Under the pieces are notes generated by a model. It was not told the origin of the DNA and did not search any database. It was given only the letters and a program-made list of their open reading frames with translations. Positions 38,343 through 47,342 of a stretch of DNA of 64,000 nt are shown in pieces. Source of the stretch: Alphaproteobacteria bacterium (GTDB taxonomy: Bacteria > Pseudomonadota > Alphaproteobacteria > JAAEOK01); the NCBI GenBank assembly GCA_024244705.1, contig JAAEOK010000098.1, forward strand, positions 149,597 through 213,596, read 5' to 3'. Position numbers and translations under genes: made by a program. How positions within the stretch are numbered: position 1 is the first letter of the stretch; every line of letters starts with the position of its first letter.

Positions 38343-39563
38343 TCAGGCATCAAATTTCTTGAACACCAGCGAAGCGTTTGTCCCGCCGAATCCGAACGAG
38401 TTGGTCATCACGCAGTTGAGATCGACATTGTCTTCGACCTCGCGCACGATCGGCATGCCCTCGGCCGCCGGATCCAGGTTCTCGATGTTGGCGGACGCGG
38501 CAACGAAACCGCGCTCCATCATCAGCAGCGAGTAGATCGCCTCATGGACACCGGTCGCGCCCTGGGAATGGCCGGCCAGCGACTTGGTCGACGAGATTCG
38601 CGGGACGTTGTCGCCGAAAACTTCGCGGACCGCGTCGAGTTCGACGATATCGCCGACCGGGGTCGACGTACCGTGGGCATTGATATAGCCGACCGGTGTA
38701 TTGCCGATGCCCTGCACCGCCATCCGCATGCACCGCACCGCACCCTCGCCCGACGGCGCGACCATGTCGACGCCGTCGGAGGTGGCGCCGTAGCCGACCA
38801 GCTCGCCATAGATCTTGGCGCCGCGGGCGCGGGCATGCTCCAGCTCCTCCAGCACGACGGCACCGCCGCCGCCCGAAATGACGAAGCCGTCACGGTCGCG
38901 ATCATACGCGCGTGACGCGCGGTCCGGGGTGTCGTTGTACTTGCTCGACAACGCTCCCATCGCGTCGAAGAGCACGGTCAGGGTCCAGTGCAATTCCTCT
39001 CCCCCGCCGGCGAAAACGATGTCCTGTTTGCCGAGTTGGATCAACTCTGCGCCGTTGCCGATGCAATGCGCCGAGGTCGAACATGCCGACGAGATCGAAT
39101 AGCTCAGCCCCTTGATATGATAAGCGGTCGACAAATTGGCCGAGTTGGTCGAGCACATTGTCCGCGGCACCATATAGGGCCCGACCCGCCGCGGACCTTT
39201 CTCGCGGGTGATGTCCGCGGCCGCCACCTGGTTCGATGTCGACGGCCCCCCGGAGCCCATGACCAGCCCGGTGCGCTCGTTGGAGATGTCGTCCTGTTCG
39301 AGGCCCGCATCGGCGATCGCCTCTTCCATCGCGATATAGTTGTAGGCTGCGCCGTCGCCCATGAACCGTCGCAGCTTGCGGTCGACGGCGGCCTCGAGAT
39401 CGACGTCGATCGAGCCATGGACGTGGCTGCGGAACCCAAGTTCTTTGTAGGTCTCGCAGAATTCGATGCCCGACCGGCCCGCTTTGAGCGACTCGACAAC
39501 CTCATTCTTGTTGTTGCCGAGGCTCGAGACGATTCCCAAGCCGGTCACGACGACTCGCCGCAT
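38343..39563 (-). CDS. fabB: 3-oxoacyl-ACP synthase I FabB
   Basis: 406 residues, thiolase fold. Active-site Cys in SSACSTSAH, first His in [11 protein letters not shown] and second in [13 protein letters not shown] elongates unsaturated intermediates made by FabA. Start ATG 39563, 11 bases after the fabA stop. Confidence 0.96.
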   Translation of the reverse strand: MRRVVVTGLGIVSSLGNNKNEVVESLKAGRSGIEFCETYKELGFRSHVHGSIDVDLEAAVDRKLRRFMGDGAAYNYIAMEEAIADAGLEQDDISNERTGLVMGSGGPSTSNQVAAADITREKGPRRVGPYMVPRTMCSTNSANLSTAYHIKGLSYSISSACSTSAHCIGNGAELIQLGKQDIVFAGGGEELHWTLTVLFDAMGALSSKYNDTPDRASRAYDRDRDGFVISGGGGAVVLEELEHARARGAKIYGELVGYGATSDGVDMVAPSGEGAVRCMRMAVQGIGNTPVGYINAHGTSTPVGDIVELDAVREVFGDNVPRISSTKSLAGHSQGATGVHEAIYSLLMMERGFVAASANIENLDPAAEGMPIVREVEDNVDLNCVMTNSFGFGGTNASLVFKKFDA

Positions 39564-39574
39564 GCCTCGGGCCC

Positions 39575-40090
39575 CTATGCCGTATTGGACGAGAACAAGC
39601 CGACTTTAAGGTCGTTGGCCTCATAGATCGGCTTGCCATCCACGGTCATGATGCCATCGGCGATGCCCATGACCAAACGGCGCATGACGACGCGCTTGAG
39701 GTTGAGGTGATAGCTGATGAGTTTGGCCCCGGGTTCCACCATGCCGGTGAATTTCACGTGACCGACACCCAACGCCCGGCCCTTGCCCGGCGCTCCGAGC
39801 CAGCCGAGAAAGAAACCGACGAGTTGCCACAGCGCATCGAGACCGAGGCATCCCGGCATGACGGGATCACCTTCGAAATGACAACGGAAGAACCAGAGGT
39901 CATCCTTGATGTCCATTTCGGCAACGACTTCGCCCTTGTCGTGCTGGCCGCCTTTGTCGACGATCTTGGTGATGCGATCGAACATCAACATCGGCGGCAA
40001 AGGCAGCTGCGCATTGCCCGGCCCGAACAGCTTGCCGTGCGCGCAAGCGATCAGATCGTCATAGCTAAAGCTGTGTTTCCGTTTCGCCAA
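39575..40090 (-). CDS. fabA: 3-hydroxydecanoyl-ACP dehydratase/isomerase FabA
   Basis: 171 residues, hot-dog fold. [21 protein letters not shown] at the start and [19 protein letters not shown], with the active-site His, are diagnostic. It creates the cis-double bond for anaerobic unsaturated fatty acid synthesis. The start is TTG 40090 with GCGGGG upstream; no better ATG exists. Divergent from irr. Confidence 0.95.
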   Translation of the reverse strand: MAKRKHSFSYDDLIACAHGKLFGPGNAQLPLPPMLMFDRITKIVDKGGQHDKGEVVAEMDIKDDLWFFRCHFEGDPVMPGCLGLDALWQLVGFFLGWLGAPGKGRALGVGHVKFTGMVEPGAKLISYHLNLKRVVMRRLVMGIADGIMTVDGKPIYEANDLKVGLFSSNTA

Positions 40091-40277
40091 ACCAGACCCC
40101 GCAAAATGCCTGCGCCGTGCCGATCCGCCAATCAGAGAAATGTGGCCGGCACGGCCTTGCTGTCGTCCACGCGCGGACTATAGCACAAGCGGCGGCCACG
40201 CAAACCATAGCGATCAGCCACCCCTGTCATCGATTTTGCACGCTCCCCGTCATGCATCCGCAACGTGTATTCAACAA

Positions 40278-40301
40278 TTTTAGGCATTCAAAAAAAATGC
40301 C
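40278..40301. promoter_or_regulatory. AT-rich inverted repeat between fabA and irr
   Basis: TTTTAGGCATTCAAAA (40278-40293) resembles a degenerate Irr box, and GGCATT (40283-40288) with AATGCC (40296-40301) is a perfect 6-bp inverted repeat with a 7-base spacer. It lies in the 266-base divergent region, about 60-80 bases upstream of irr. It could mediate autoregulation; the match is weak. Confidence 0.35.
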
Positions 40302-40356
40302 GAGCCCATTGAGTTCATGCTTTTCCATCGCAGCAGCCGTCCCTATATTGCAAGTG

Positions 40357-40773
40357 ATGAGCAGCAAACGGCCCTATACCGATTCCGTCAACCGGCTGCG
40401 CGAAGCCGGCCTGCGGCCGACCCGACAGCGCCTCGCCCTGGCCCGGCTGTTGTACGACGGTGGCGACCGGCACGTTACCGCGGAGCAACTTCATGATGAG
40501 GCGATGCGCTCGAAGGTGCGCGTGTCGTTGGCGACGGTCTACAACACCCTGCACCAGTTTTGCACCGCGGGCCTGTTGCGGGAAGTGGTGGTCGAGCCTG
40601 GCCGATCCTATTTCGATACCAATACCAGCGATCATCATCATTTCCTCAATCAGAGCAATGGGGCGCTGTGGGATATTCCTGCCGATGCGCTACGCATCAA
40701 CTCCTTGCCCGATGCGCCGGATGGCGCCGAAATCGATCGCGTCGATATCATTATCCGCTTGCGCGACGCCTAA
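40357..40773 (+). CDS. irr: Iron response regulator Irr (Fur superfamily)
   Basis: 138 residues. RLREAGLRPTRQRLALARLL and VSLATVYNTLHQFCTAGLL form the winged helix. YFDTNTSDHHHFLNQSNG has the HHH triad typical of Irr, which responds to haem status rather than to free iron. Divergence from fabA-fabB-fabI is the conserved alphaproteobacterial arrangement. ATG 40357 has little Shine-Dalgarno and a TATATT 8 bases before it, so the leader may be very short. Confidence 0.93.
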   Translation: MSSKRPYTDSVNRLREAGLRPTRQRLALARLLYDGGDRHVTAEQLHDEAMRSKVRVSLATVYNTLHQFCTAGLLREVVVEPGRSYFDTNTSDHHHFLNQSNGALWDIPADALRINSLPDAPDGAEIDRVDIIIRLRDA

Positions 40774-40807
40774 CCGATCAAAGTCAGTTCTATCGAGCCT
40801 TCAATAG

Positions 40808-40856
40808 TTTAGAACAATTCTAATCTATTGACAGCGCGCGCGCGCACGGTCATATT
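40808..40856 (+). promoter_or_regulatory. Irr box (ICE motif) and promoter of the rubrerythrin operon
   Basis: TTTAGAACAATTCTAAT (40808-40824), whose core TTAGAA-CAA-TTCTAA is a perfect inverted repeat, matches the iron control element bound by Irr (consensus about TTTAGAA-N3-TTCTAAA). Four bases later comes TTGACA (40828-40833), a 17-base spacer and CATATT (40851-40856), a plausible promoter. The operator sits just upstream of the -35 box. Confidence 0.75.
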
Positions 40857-40920
40857 AGGGTCGAGCCGCCGCAACGACGGCCCACTGCATCGCGACAACC
40901 TGATTATCGAGGAGGAGATC

Positions 40921-41340
40921 ATGGCTGACCTTAGCGGGTCCAAGACCGAAGAAAACCTCAAGGCGGCATTCGCCGGCGAATCGATGGCCAACCGCCGTTA
41001 TCTCTATTTTGCCCAGAAAGCCGACATCGAGGGATACAACGACGTTGCCGCCGTGTTCCGGTCGACCGCCGAAGGCGAAACCGGCCACGCGCATGGCCAC
41101 TTGGAATATCTCGAGGCGGTCGGCGACCCGGCCACCGGAGAGCCGATCGGCGGTACCGACCTCAACCTGAAGGCGGCGATCGTTGGCGAAACCCATGAAT
41201 ACACCGACATGTATCCGGGTATGGCGCGGACCGCCCGTGACGAAGGTTTCGACGAAATCGCGGACTGGTTCGAGACCCTGGCCAAGGCCGAGAAATCCCA
41301 CGCCGGACGCTTTACCAAGGCGTTGAACGACCTCGACTAA
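40921..41340 (+). CDS. Rubrerythrin-like di-iron protein
   Basis: 139 residues, four-helix bundle. Di-iron ligands are expected in [30 protein letters not shown] and AKAEKSHAG. No cysteines, so the rubredoxin domain is absent (short, sulerythrin-like form). Probably detoxifies peroxide or handles iron. A strong GAGGAGGAG ribosome site precedes ATG 40921. Heads a three- or four-gene run; the Irr box ties it to iron status. Confidence 0.92.
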   Translation: MADLSGSKTEENLKAAFAGESMANRRYLYFAQKADIEGYNDVAAVFRSTAEGETGHAHGHLEYLEAVGDPATGEPIGGTDLNLKAAIVGETHEYTDMYPGMARTARDEGFDEIADWFETLAKAEKSHAGRFTKALNDLD

Positions 41341-41436
41341 CGGCACTCGAAACCGCATGACCGATGGCGTCAGGGGATCCGGCCGCGGATCCCCGGGCGA
41401 CGTTAGAGCACTATATGTCGGCGATCCGGAGGGGAC

Positions 41437-42780
41437 ATGAGCGAGGGCAGCCTCGAGGCACCAATCCGCCATCCCATCGATTGGAACGACCCGGATTTCT
41501 ATGATGCGGAAAAGCTCGACGCCGAGATGCGCCGGGTCTTCGACATCTGCCACGGCTGCCGGCGCTGTTTCAATCTGTGCGATTCGTTCCCGCGCCTGTT
41601 CGACCTGATCGACGAATCGGCGACCGAGGAAGTCGACGCCGTCGCCAGCGCCGACTTCAAGCCCGTCGTAGATGCGTGCACGCTGTGCGACATGTGCTTC
41701 ATGACCAAGTGCCCCTACGTGCCGCCCCACGAGTTCGACCTCGACTTCCCCCACCTGATGTTGCGCTACCGTGCCGTCGAAGCACGCAACGGCCAGGTCC
41801 CGTGGGCGGAGAACCAGCTCATACAAACCGACCGCAACGGCAAACTCGCGCGCCATGCCGCGGGGCTCGCCAACTGGGCCTCGGACACCGGCAACAAGAC
41901 GACGCGCGGCGCGCTCGAGGCGGTCGCCAAGGTCGATCGGCAGGCCCATTTGCCGCCGTTCCACAGCAAGACCTTCGCCATGCAGGCGCGCGACTCCCGG
42001 CTCGACATCAAAACCGAAGCGCCGGCCCATGGCCGCAAGGCGGTGCTCTACGCGACCTGTTTCGTCAATTACAACAATCCCTCGATCGGGATGGCGACGC
42101 GAGCGGTCTTGGCCCGCAACGGGGTCGAGACCGAAGTCGTCTACCCGCGCTGCTGCGGCATGCCGCAACTCGAAAAAGGCCAGCTCGACAAGGTCGCGGC
42201 CAACGCCAAGGCAATAGCGGCGGAGATGTCCGGCTGGATCGACCGCGGCTACGACGTCGTGGCGCTCGTGCCGTCATGCGCCCTGATGCTGAAATTCGAG
42301 TGGCCGCTGATCGTCCCCGACGATGACGACATCAAGAAATTGTCCGAGCACACCTACGATGTCAGCCAGTACGTCGTCGATATCGCGAAGAAGGCGGGCC
42401 TGGCAGAGGGTCTGAAGCCGCTCGACGGCGGCGTCACCCTGCACATCGCCTGCCACGCGCGAGCCCAGAACATGGGCCAAAAGGCGGCCGAGATGCTGCG
42501 CCTTCTGCCCGACCCCGACCTCCAGGTCATCGAACGCTGCTCCGGCCATGGCGGCTCGTGGGGCATCATGAAGGGCAACTTCGAGACCGCGCTCAAGATC
42601 GGCAAGCCGGTCGCCCGTGACGCGCGCAAGGCGGACAAGACCTATGTCGTCTCGGAGTGCCCGCTGGCCGGGGCTCACGTCCTGCAGGGGATGGAACGGC
42701 TCGACGGCGAGGGCGCGGTGCCGGATCATGCGCCGCATCCGATCGAGCTCTTCGCCAAGGCCTATGGGATCGAGGTCTAG
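41437..42780 (+). CDS. HdrD/GlpC-like Fe-S oxidoreductase subunit
   Basis: 447 residues. Two cysteine-rich cluster motifs, CHGCRRCFNLC (about residue 38) and CTLCDMCFMTKCP (about 85), should bind [4Fe-4S] clusters; two CCG-type domains follow (TCFVNYNN with RCCGMPQ; HIACHARAQNM with CSGHGG). Relatives sit next to rubrerythrin and DUF3501 in many proteobacteria. It probably supplies electrons to the rubrerythrin; the donor is unknown. Confidence 0.85.
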   Translation: MSEGSLEAPIRHPIDWNDPDFYDAEKLDAEMRRVFDICHGCRRCFNLCDSFPRLFDLIDESATEEVDAVASADFKPVVDACTLCDMCFMTKCPYVPPHEFDLDFPHLMLRYRAVEARNGQVPWAENQLIQTDRNGKLARHAAGLANWASDTGNKTTRGALEAVAKVDRQAHLPPFHSKTFAMQARDSRLDIKTEAPAHGRKAVLYATCFVNYNNPSIGMATRAVLARNGVETEVVYPRCCGMPQLEKGQLDKVAANAKAIAAEMSGWIDRGYDVVALVPSCALMLKFEWPLIVPDDDDIKKLSEHTYDVSQYVVDIAKKAGLAEGLKPLDGGVTLHIACHARAQNMGQKAAEMLRLLPDPDLQVIERCSGHGGSWGIMKGNFETALKIGKPVARDARKADKTYVVSECPLAGAHVLQGMERLDGEGAVPDHAPHPIELFAKAYGIEV

Positions 42781-42840
42781 AACCAAGTCCGTCGGCTGCT
42801 GCGAAGCGCGGACCGGCACGGTCGAGGGTTACGGAAGAAT

Positions 42841-43434
42841 ATGATGGCGGCGAAAACCGAGATCACGCGAGACGACATCATGGCGGTCGAGGACTACGCC
42901 CGCGAACGCAGGCAGCGGCGGACACGGGTGGCGGCGATCAAGAAGGACCGCCGCATGGATGTCGGGCCCTATGCCAGTTTCTATTTCGAGAACTACGAAA
43001 CGATGTGGCATCAGATCCACGAGATGCTGTACATCGAACGCGGCGGCGCGGAGCAGGTCGAAGACGAGTTGCGGGCCTACAACCCATTGATCCCCAAGGG
43101 GCGCGAGTTGGTCGCCACCATCATGTTCGAGATCCCCGACGAGACCCTGCGGCGTTCGATCCTGGCCCGTCTCGGCGGCGTCGAGGATACGATCTTCATC
43201 GCCCTCGGCGACGACACCATCGCCGCCCGGCCCGAGGCCGACGTCGACCGCACGACCGCCGACGGCAAGGCGTCGTCGGTGCAATTCGTCCATTTCCCCT
43301 TCACCGGCGAACAGGTCGCCCGTTTCACCGAACCGGCAACCCAGGTAATCGTCGGCATAAAGCATCCGAATTATGCCCACATGGCGGTCATGCCCGATAA
43401 CGTTCGGGCTGCGCTGTCCGAGGATTTCGACTGA
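42841..43434 (+). CDS. DUF3501 family protein
   Basis: 197 residues. ITRDDIMAVEDYARERRQRR, RMDVGPYASFYFENYETMWHQI and VQFVHFPFTGEQVA match DUF3501, a family of unknown function nearly always found beside the rubrerythrin/Fe-S pair. ATG 42841 or 42844; GGAAG lies upstream. Confidence 0.88.
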   Translation: MMAAKTEITRDDIMAVEDYARERRQRRTRVAAIKKDRRMDVGPYASFYFENYETMWHQIHEMLYIERGGAEQVEDELRAYNPLIPKGRELVATIMFEIPDETLRRSILARLGGVEDTIFIALGDDTIAARPEADVDRTTADGKASSVQFVHFPFTGEQVARFTEPATQVIVGIKHPNYAHMAVMPDNVRAALSEDFD

Positions 43435-43478
43435 CGTGAAAAGCCGCGGGTGGCGGTGCTCGGTAGCGAGGTTCGCCG

Positions 43479-44219
43479 ATGAATGCAAAATCCAAGACCA
43501 CGACCATCCCCCTCGAATCCGGCGCCAAGAAGATCGAGCTCCATTGTTTCGACAACCCGGCCTCGCGTTCGATCGCTCGCGGTATCGTCAGCGGCGAAAC
43601 CTACCCGCCGGTCGACTTCCTGACCAAGATTCGGACCGTCGTCGACGTGGGCGCGAATATCGGCAGCGCAGCGCTTTATTTCGGCTTGAGATACCCGAAG
43701 GCCAGGGTCGTCGCCCTCGAACCGGGCGGCGAGGCGTTCGAACTGCTGGCCCGGAATGCGCGGCAATTGCCGAACGTCGATGCATTCAACATCGGCCTTT
43801 ATTCCGAGGACAGAACGGCGCGGCTCTATTCGGGTGCGGTCGACAGCGTCACCGCATCGGTTGGCGACAGCGTCCTCAATACGCGGCATTCGGAGACCAT
43901 CAACCTCCGCCGCGCCAGCGACTGGATGGGCGAAAACGATATCGACACCATCGACATCTTGAAGATCGACACCGAGGGCTGCGAGGTGCCGATCCTGCGC
44001 TCGCTGGAGGCGTGGCTACCGCGGGTCAAGGTCCTCTATGTCGAATATCATAGCGAAGACGACCGCTTGGCGATCGACACCATCATGCGGCGGACCCATC
44101 TCCTGTTCGCCGGCACCATCGCTGCCGTTCATCGCGGCGAGTTCACCTATGTCGCCGAGCGGGCCTTTCCTTCCCGCCGCGACCGCGACCGCCAACGCAT
44201 TACCGTCGATCTCGCATGA
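43479..44219 (+). CDS. FkbM-family SAM-dependent methyltransferase
   Basis: 246 residues. SAM-binding VVDVGANIGSAAL and acidic VALEPGGEAFELL, then IDILKIDTEGCEVPILRS, match FkbM-type O-methyltransferases. Target unknown. It lies 44 bases after the DUF3501 gene on the same strand, so it may be co-transcribed, but it is not a usual member of that cassette. Confidence 0.85.
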   Translation: MNAKSKTTTIPLESGAKKIELHCFDNPASRSIARGIVSGETYPPVDFLTKIRTVVDVGANIGSAALYFGLRYPKARVVALEPGGEAFELLARNARQLPNVDAFNIGLYSEDRTARLYSGAVDSVTASVGDSVLNTRHSETINLRRASDWMGENDIDTIDILKIDTEGCEVPILRSLEAWLPRVKVLYVEYHSEDDRLAIDTIMRRTHLLFAGTIAAVHRGEFTYVAERAFPSRRDRDRQRITVDLA

Positions 44220-44239
44220 GCGCGGTGGACCCGGCCGAT

Positions 44240-44259
44240 GCCGCCGCGTAGCCGGCGGC
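44240..44259. terminator. Hairpin between convergent FkbM and GNAT genes
   Basis: GCCGCCG (44240-44246) pairs with CGGCGGC (44253-44259) over a 6-base loop, 20 bases past the FkbM stop. No T-run on the + strand; weak terminator at best. Confidence 0.35.
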
Positions 44260-44332
44260 CAAGCAAAAAGGGCGCCATGTCGGCGAGGTGATCGCGTGCC
44301 GTGCCGGCATGATCACGCCCGCCCGGATGCGG

Positions 44333-44848
44333 CTATGGCTCGGCGCGGCCCTGCGCCGAGGCGAGTGCGTACGTCGCGCCGGAAGCGTCCCCGACCGGCA
44401 CCTCGTAGAGGACGAAATCGGTGCGCGCGGCGAAACGGTCGTAGAGCCGCCGCGCCGCTTGGTTGGATTCATGGCCGAGCCAGCGCACGTTGCGACAGCC
44501 ATGCGCGCCGGCAACTTCGAGCACCGCCGCGACCAGCCGCCCGCCGATGCCGCGGCCGCGGGACGACGGGGCGACATAGAGATCGCTGAGGTAACACGAC
44601 ATCGATCCGGCGAGCGAGCGGTACATTAGCTGGTAGTGGACGATACCGACGATTTCGCCGGCACTGTCAACGGCGACCAGCGCTTTCAGCGAAGCCCGGC
44701 GGTCGGCGATCCACGCCCACGTCGTCTCGATGGTCGCCGTGCCCAGGTCGAGGCCGTAGGTCCGGCCGTGAGCCATTAGAAGGGCCGCCCAGCGCGGACG
44801 GTCGGCGAGCGCGATCGGCCGGATGCTGATGTCGTCTGATGCTGTCAT
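44333..44848 (-). CDS. GNAT-family N-acetyltransferase
   Basis: 171 residues. The acetyl-CoA loop is in LSDLYVAPSSRGRGIGGRLV; VRWLGHESNQAARRLYDRFA closes the fold. Substrate unknown. An intrinsic terminator and a 28-codon frame lie directly upstream, suggesting transcription attenuation or premature-termination control. Confidence 0.87.
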   Translation of the reverse strand: MTASDDISIRPIALADRPRWAALLMAHGRTYGLDLGTATIETTWAWIADRRASLKALVAVDSAGEIVGIVHYQLMYRSLAGSMSCYLSDLYVAPSSRGRGIGGRLVAAVLEVAGAHGCRNVRWLGHESNQAARRLYDRFAARTDFVLYEVPVGDASGATYALASAQGRAEP

Positions 44849-44886
44849 GGGACCCTCCCTGGCGTCGCGCCGGAGGTTGGGTCGCG

Positions 44887-44920
44887 CAAAAAAAATCGCC
44901 GGGTCCGAACCTCCGGCGAT
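44887..44920 (-). terminator. Strong rho-independent terminator upstream of the GNAT gene
   Basis: Read on the minus strand, ATCGCCGG and CCGGCGAT form an 8-bp stem around a 10-base loop followed by a run of eight T. It ends 39 bases before the GNAT start codon and 10 bases after the small reading frame at 44930-45016. Confidence 0.85.
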
Positions 44921-44929
44921 GCTTGAGAC

Positions 44930-45016
44930 CTAGTTGTCGTAGAAAAGAGCGATCACATAGGCAAGCCCGCCGTCCTGTCGGGACGGCGTCGCGGGCAACG
45001 GCCGATGTCGATCCAT
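44930..45016 (-). CDS. 28-codon small ORF, possible leader peptide
   Basis: MDRHRPLPATPSRQDGG followed by LAYVIALFYDN. GGAATAGG lies about 10 bases upstream. The frame contains an 8-bp hairpin (CGCCGTCC-CGACA-GGACGGCG) and ends just before the strong terminator. It is either a leader peptide or a very small protein with its own terminator. Not a family I recognise. A second ATG (45024) in another frame encodes 23 codons and is an alternative. Confidence 0.45.
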   Translation of the reverse strand: MDRHRPLPATPSRQDGGLAYVIALFYDN

Positions 45017-45116
45017 ATGGTCATGGCCTATTCCCTAATGCCAATCGCAACCGATTTCAAGCGTCACGGACGCCGAGATCCGGCGGGCGCGCGGGTCCGC
45101 CGTTTCCCGCGCCGTG

Positions 45117-45464
45117 TCATTTCGTCCTGAGGGCGAACCGCGCCGTCATCATCGGGTGAAAGCGGCAGTAATAGGGTCCGCTGGTATTTTCCCCAACCGT
45201 CATCCGCCACTCGGCGCCGGTGGCGATCTCACCGGAGTCCCAGGTTTCGTCATCCGCGGTAACGGTGTGCGGCACGAAATCGCGATTGATCCAGATAATC
45301 GTGTCGCCGGCCGCCGCTTCCAGCCTATCGGGGTGGAATTCGAGGCCGCGGATCTCGACCACGTGTTCGCTCGGTGCCGTCGCCGGCAGCACGGCCGCCA
45401 TGATGAGAACCGCGGCGGCCAACACCGCCGCGGCTCCCGTCCGTACTATCGATACGCGTATCAC
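45117..45464 (-). CDS. Secreted cupredoxin-domain protein
   Basis: 115 residues. A signal or anchor segment (AAAVLAAAVLIMAAVLPATA) is followed by one plastocyanin/amicyanin-like domain. Copper ligands can be placed: His in FVPHTVT, and Cys-His-Met in YYCRFHPMM. It probably carries electrons or copper in the periplasm. Three bases separate it from the DUF4142 gene upstream; the two are an operon. Confidence 0.87.
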   Translation of the reverse strand: MIRVSIVRTGAAAVLAAAVLIMAAVLPATAPSEHVVEIRGLEFHPDRLEAAAGDTIIWINRDFVPHTVTADDETWDSGEIATGAEWRMTVGENTSGPYYCRFHPMMTARFALRTK

Positions 45465-45467
45465 CGA

Positions 45468-46001
45468 CTAATCCCCGATCGCTTCGACCATCTTGCCGGC
45501 ATGTCCCTCATGCGCCTTGAAGATGACCAATGCCTGTTCGAACAACGCCTTGACCTCGGGGTTTTCGATGGCGGGGATGAAGGTTCCTTCGACCAGGCCG
45601 TTGACCGCCTGATGGTAGGCGAGTTCGTTGGCAGCGTACCGCCGGTCGAAATCGGCGCCGCGCAGCTGGCTCAATTCGTCGATGAGTTGGGCCGCCTGGG
45701 TATTGAGCTGGCGGCTGAGGAAATTGTCCTGCGGCGCCACCTCGAGTCTGGCGACCAAAGCCAAGGCCTGATCGTTGACCGCGCTGTGGTCACGGATCAT
45801 GGTATTGGCGAATTCGTGCACCGCCGGATTTTCCGACAAGGCGAGCGCCAGATGCGCGTAGCGGATGTCGATCGAATCGGCGGTATAGGCCACATGGGCG
45901 ATTTCCAGGTCATTGAGTTCGGCCCGCGATTCGGCGGCCGCGGCACCGGTCCATAGGGTCAGCGCCATGGCGCCGGCGGCAAATAAGGTCTTGGGGCTCA
46001 T
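45468..46001 (-). CDS. DUF4142 secreted protein
   Basis: 177 residues with a signal peptide (LFAAGAMALTLWTGAAAAES). The mature part is a helical ferritin-like bundle of the DUF4142 family (YAHLALALSENPAVHEFANTMIRDHSAVNDQAL; late KAHEGHAGKM). Function unknown; paired with a cupredoxin it may belong to periplasmic redox or metal handling. Confidence 0.87.
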   Translation of the reverse strand: MSPKTLFAAGAMALTLWTGAAAAESRAELNDLEIAHVAYTADSIDIRYAHLALALSENPAVHEFANTMIRDHSAVNDQALALVARLEVAPQDNFLSRQLNTQAAQLIDELSQLRGADFDRRYAANELAYHQAVNGLVEGTFIPAIENPEVKALFEQALVIFKAHEGHAGKMVEAIGD

Positions 46002-46243
46002 ATCGCTCTCCGTGGTTGGTTGTTGAGGCTCGATCGGGGCGTCCGAACCGGCCCCGGTCGATGCCCGCCGTGACCGGCGAGCGCCGCATGACGGATTTGC
46101 CCGCCCTGCAACTACGACAAATATCGAGCGTTTCGGCGTACTTCCAATGATCGATCGTCCGTGTTAATTGACCAATCGTACAAACCGATGGCAGATAACG
46201 ATTCGGATGCCATATTTCTCCGGTCAACGGTGAAGAGACGGAT
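46002..46243. other. Divergent intergenic region DUF4142 / AraC
   Basis: 242 bases. TTGACC (46158-46163) is a possible -35 box for the AraC-type gene, with repeated CGAT-containing stretches around it that could be regulator half-sites. No small gene seen. Confidence 0.35.
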
Positions 46244-47194
46244 ATGGACGTTCTAAGCGACGTATTGGGACTGATGAAGCTGGCCGGGACGTTGTATTTC
46301 CGCACCGCATTCAGCCCGCCCTTCGGCGTCGAGGTGCCGGCGTTCGAGAACGTGGCGCGTTTCCATATGGCGAACCGCGGCCGCTGCTGGGTGCGGGTCG
46401 CCGGCGATGCCGAGCCGGTATTGCTCGAGCCCGGTGATCTGGTGATCATCCCGCACGGGGCGGCGCATTTCCTGTCGGAGCCGCTCGACACCCCGGCGCA
46501 GACCGTCGACAAGGTCGTCGAAATGGCCGGCTTCACCGGCCAGGGCGCCCTCCACTACGGCGGCGATGGCAGCGGCGGGGAAAGCCAGTTGGTGTGTGGT
46601 CATTTCGCATTCGACCGCGATGCCACGCATCCATTGCTCGAGGCCTTGCCGCGCCTGATCCATATCCGCAATTCCGGCGACGCCTCCCAGCATTGGCTCG
46701 ACAGCACCCTGAAACTGATCGGCGCCGAAGCCGGCGGCGCGCGACTGGGCGGCGATCTCATCACACTCAAGCTTTCGGAGATCATTTTCGCCCAAGCCAT
46801 CCGCGCCTATCTCGCCGCCGAAGGCCGTGACCGGCAGGTTTTCCGCGGTCTCGCGGACAGTCAGGTCGGCCGCGCGCTGAGCGCCCTTCATCGCAAGCCG
46901 GCCGCACCCTGGACGGTCGAGAAGATGGCCCGTGCCGCGGGCATGTCGCGGACCGCCTTCGCCAACCGCTTCCACGACCTGATGGGGATGACTCCGATGC
47001 ACTACCTCACCGGTTGGCGCATGCAAATCGGCCGGCAAATGCTAGCCGAATCCGACCTGCCCATCATCGGCGTCGCCGAACGCAGCGGGTACAAGTCCGA
47101 AGCCGCCTTCGGCCGCGTGTTCAAGCGTCATTTCGATGTCGGGCCGGCCGGCTACCGGCGCCGGCGCCAAGCCGGCGAAGGCGCCCGGTCCTGA
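46244..47194 (+). CDS. AraC-family transcriptional regulator, cupin_6 type
   Basis: 316 residues. The N-terminal cupin (EPVLLEPGDLVIIPHGAAHF) senses an unknown ligand; the C-terminal pair of HTH motifs includes MARAAGMSRTAFANRFHDL and GVAERSGYKSEAAFGRVFKRHF. Divergent from the cupredoxin/DUF4142 pair and upstream of an MFS gene; either could be its target. Confidence 0.9.
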   Translation: MDVLSDVLGLMKLAGTLYFRTAFSPPFGVEVPAFENVARFHMANRGRCWVRVAGDAEPVLLEPGDLVIIPHGAAHFLSEPLDTPAQTVDKVVEMAGFTGQGALHYGGDGSGGESQLVCGHFAFDRDATHPLLEALPRLIHIRNSGDASQHWLDSTLKLIGAEAGGARLGGDLITLKLSEIIFAQAIRAYLAAEGRDRQVFRGLADSQVGRALSALHRKPAAPWTVEKMARAAGMSRTAFANRFHDLMGMTPMHYLTGWRMQIGRQMLAESDLPIIGVAERSGYKSEAAFGRVFKRHFDVGPAGYRRRRQAGEGARS

Positions 47195-47342
47195 CCCCAT
47201 TTTCGATCGTCCTGAAAGTCCGGCCGTCCTTCCATCGCTTCACAACCGCATAAGCGGTAACATACCGGACCGAGGCGCAGTGCGGCCCAATCGGCCGGCC
47301 TTGGCGGCGATGATGCCGGTTCCTTTTGGGGAATGGCGTGTT

